Source: Luscinia megarhynchos (Eukaryota > Chordata > Aves > Passeriformes > Turdidae). Taken from it: 64,000 nt of DNA. Made by a program: the position numbers and the translations under genes. This document shows positions 62,881-64,000 of this stretch, one piece after another. The notes beneath the pieces were generated by a model. It searched no databases and was not told the DNA's origin. It saw nothing but the letters and a program-made list of their open reading frames with translations. The DNA lies in contig CM067592.1 in assembly GCA_034336665.1 (NCBI GenBank), positions 44,421,761 to 44,485,760 on the forward strand, given 5' to 3'. Every line of letters starts with the position of its first letter. Position 1 is the stretch's first letter.

Positions 62881-64000
62881 AAATGTCCTGCTGTGAGGGA
62901 TCTCAGGCATAAAGAGACCACAATGGCACTGACACCTGCTTGGTGCGTGCATCCCTGCCTGAGCCCCTTGCATCCAACCCTGTCTGCCTCTGAACAAGCC
63001 ACCACCGTGATCCCTGTCACAACATTGACCCTGTGCAGAGTCCTGGCCCTCCTGCCCGATCCCCCTCACCTTGTGTCCGGCCTCCTGTCACCACGGGAGC
63101 CTTGACAAGCAGCAGAGTGCGCAGCCCCGCCTCAGGACATCTATGACCTCCAGTGGTAATGCTCTCTTTTCCCTCTCTCCCCCTCTCTCTCCCATTTTTC
63201 TTCCTCTTGCTCTGCCTTCTCTAGCCCTCTTTAGTAGACTAAATCCTTTATATTTTGTCTATTCATTGCCAATAAACAGTTCTCAGATAGAATGGTTGCC
63301 TTGTTTGGCTTAATTTCGTTCCTGAGCATCCATCATTAAAAGAACTCCTTGCAGTTCCCCACAGTGGAATGCAACATCACCTCTAGCATCCTCTCTGACT
63401 ATGACTATAACTCGACCTTCTCCAGCAGCCCTGTGAGCAGAAAAGCCTTGCTGCTGAAAGGATCAAGCTACAACGCTCATTGATAGTATGTCCCTTGGAG
63501 CCACAGGACTTCAATCTTCACTCATTCTACCCTACCCCCACACTGCCCTGAATTAGCAAACTCTGTTTCTGGGTCTCCACTGATGTTGCTGAGCACAGAA
63601 ATAGGATGTTCTCCTGTGAGGTGGAGCATGGGAGAGACAAGTAAAGAGCTTTGGTCTCCCAAGCAACAGCCTTGACCTAGCCACCAGACCTTTTCTGGCA
63701 GTGTTTTAGGAACCATCCTGAAACCTATTTATTCCTTTAGTGCTTTGAAGCTGTTGCTCCCACAAAGTCCTACGGCTATGTGTCTGTTGGCAGAGGAAAA
63801 GGCAAATCTGATTCTATGAAGAAGTTCAGCCCCTTTTACTTAAACTGCAGGAGAAAATGCTTAACTCCCACTAAACACCTCTCTGTGTCCTACTTGTAAT
63901 TCCTAGTTACTAGATCAGCTTGCAATCTTTGACAATTCCCTTCATGTTGTATTTCACTAATTTGGTTTACACTGCACTGAGAAAAATGGTTTGTTCTGTT
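62881..64000. other. Non-coding DNA of unknown nature, perhaps ERV-derived in part
   Basis: A C-rich stretch (62900-63230) is followed by a pyrimidine tract and a CCAATAAACAGTTCTC signal near 63270, which resembles the end of an LTR. I could not assign ends or a family. No coding exon is recognised to the window end. Confidence 0.35.

Noticed and set aside
59423..64000. Further upstream CHRNA8 exons (M1-M2)
   Set aside because: No minus-strand match to the expected M2 and EIMPATSD-type motif was found by eye; they probably lie beyond the window.
1..64000. CRISPR arrays, operons, tRNA or rRNA genes
   Set aside because: The window is vertebrate nuclear DNA; no spaced direct repeats of CRISPR type and no recognisable tRNA or rRNA sequence were seen.

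Overview
The window looks like nuclear DNA of a passerine bird. Three things point there. It carries a tandem pair of PAK3-like kinase genes, a family known to have expanded in songbirds (described for zebra finch). It carries the last two exons of an alpha-8-type nicotinic acetylcholine receptor, a subunit known from birds and fish. Its repeats are CR1 LINE fragments and avian-type ERV LTRs. The DNA is AT-rich, intron-rich and microsatellite-bearing, with no sign of bacterial genes. All calls come from reading the sequence; no database search was run.

Layout. 1-24.7 kb: AT-rich non-coding DNA with one solo ERV LTR (about 6.17-6.76 kb), one degenerate CR1 LINE (12.7-13.9 kb, minus strand), a (CTT)n array and a ~290 bp (CTCCT)n array; I recognise no gene. 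24.7-47.6 kb: a GC-richer block of two ~11.2 kb tandem units. Each holds one complete 13-coding-exon gene on the plus strand (26776-35846 and 37989-47075). LTR-like remnants lie upstream of unit A, between the units and at the far end of unit B. A 100-N assembly gap (47347-47446) sits at that far end. 47.6-52.9 kb: AT-rich, no gene, one short CR1 fragment. 52.9-59.4 kb: 3' end of CHRNA8 on the minus strand, with an antisense ERV LTR in its last intron. 59.4-64 kb: no recognised coding exon; one probable LTR near 62.4-62.9 kb.

The kinase pair is the main interest. Each copy splices, with GT-AG introns and consistent phases, into a 1413-nt frame (470 codons plus stop) under the proposed start. 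The kinase domain keeps every standard catalytic residue. The Rac/Cdc42-binding (CRIB) and autoinhibitory part of an ordinary group I PAK is not visible upstream. In its place is a short hydrophobic N-terminus and two equal-length 41-codon exons that look like an exon duplication. The two copies differ at only five amino acids. One LTR insertion is unique to copy A, and one intron patch is far more diverged than its surroundings, which suggests gene conversion or a third paralogue. PAK-like and CHRNA8 genes are arranged tail to tail.
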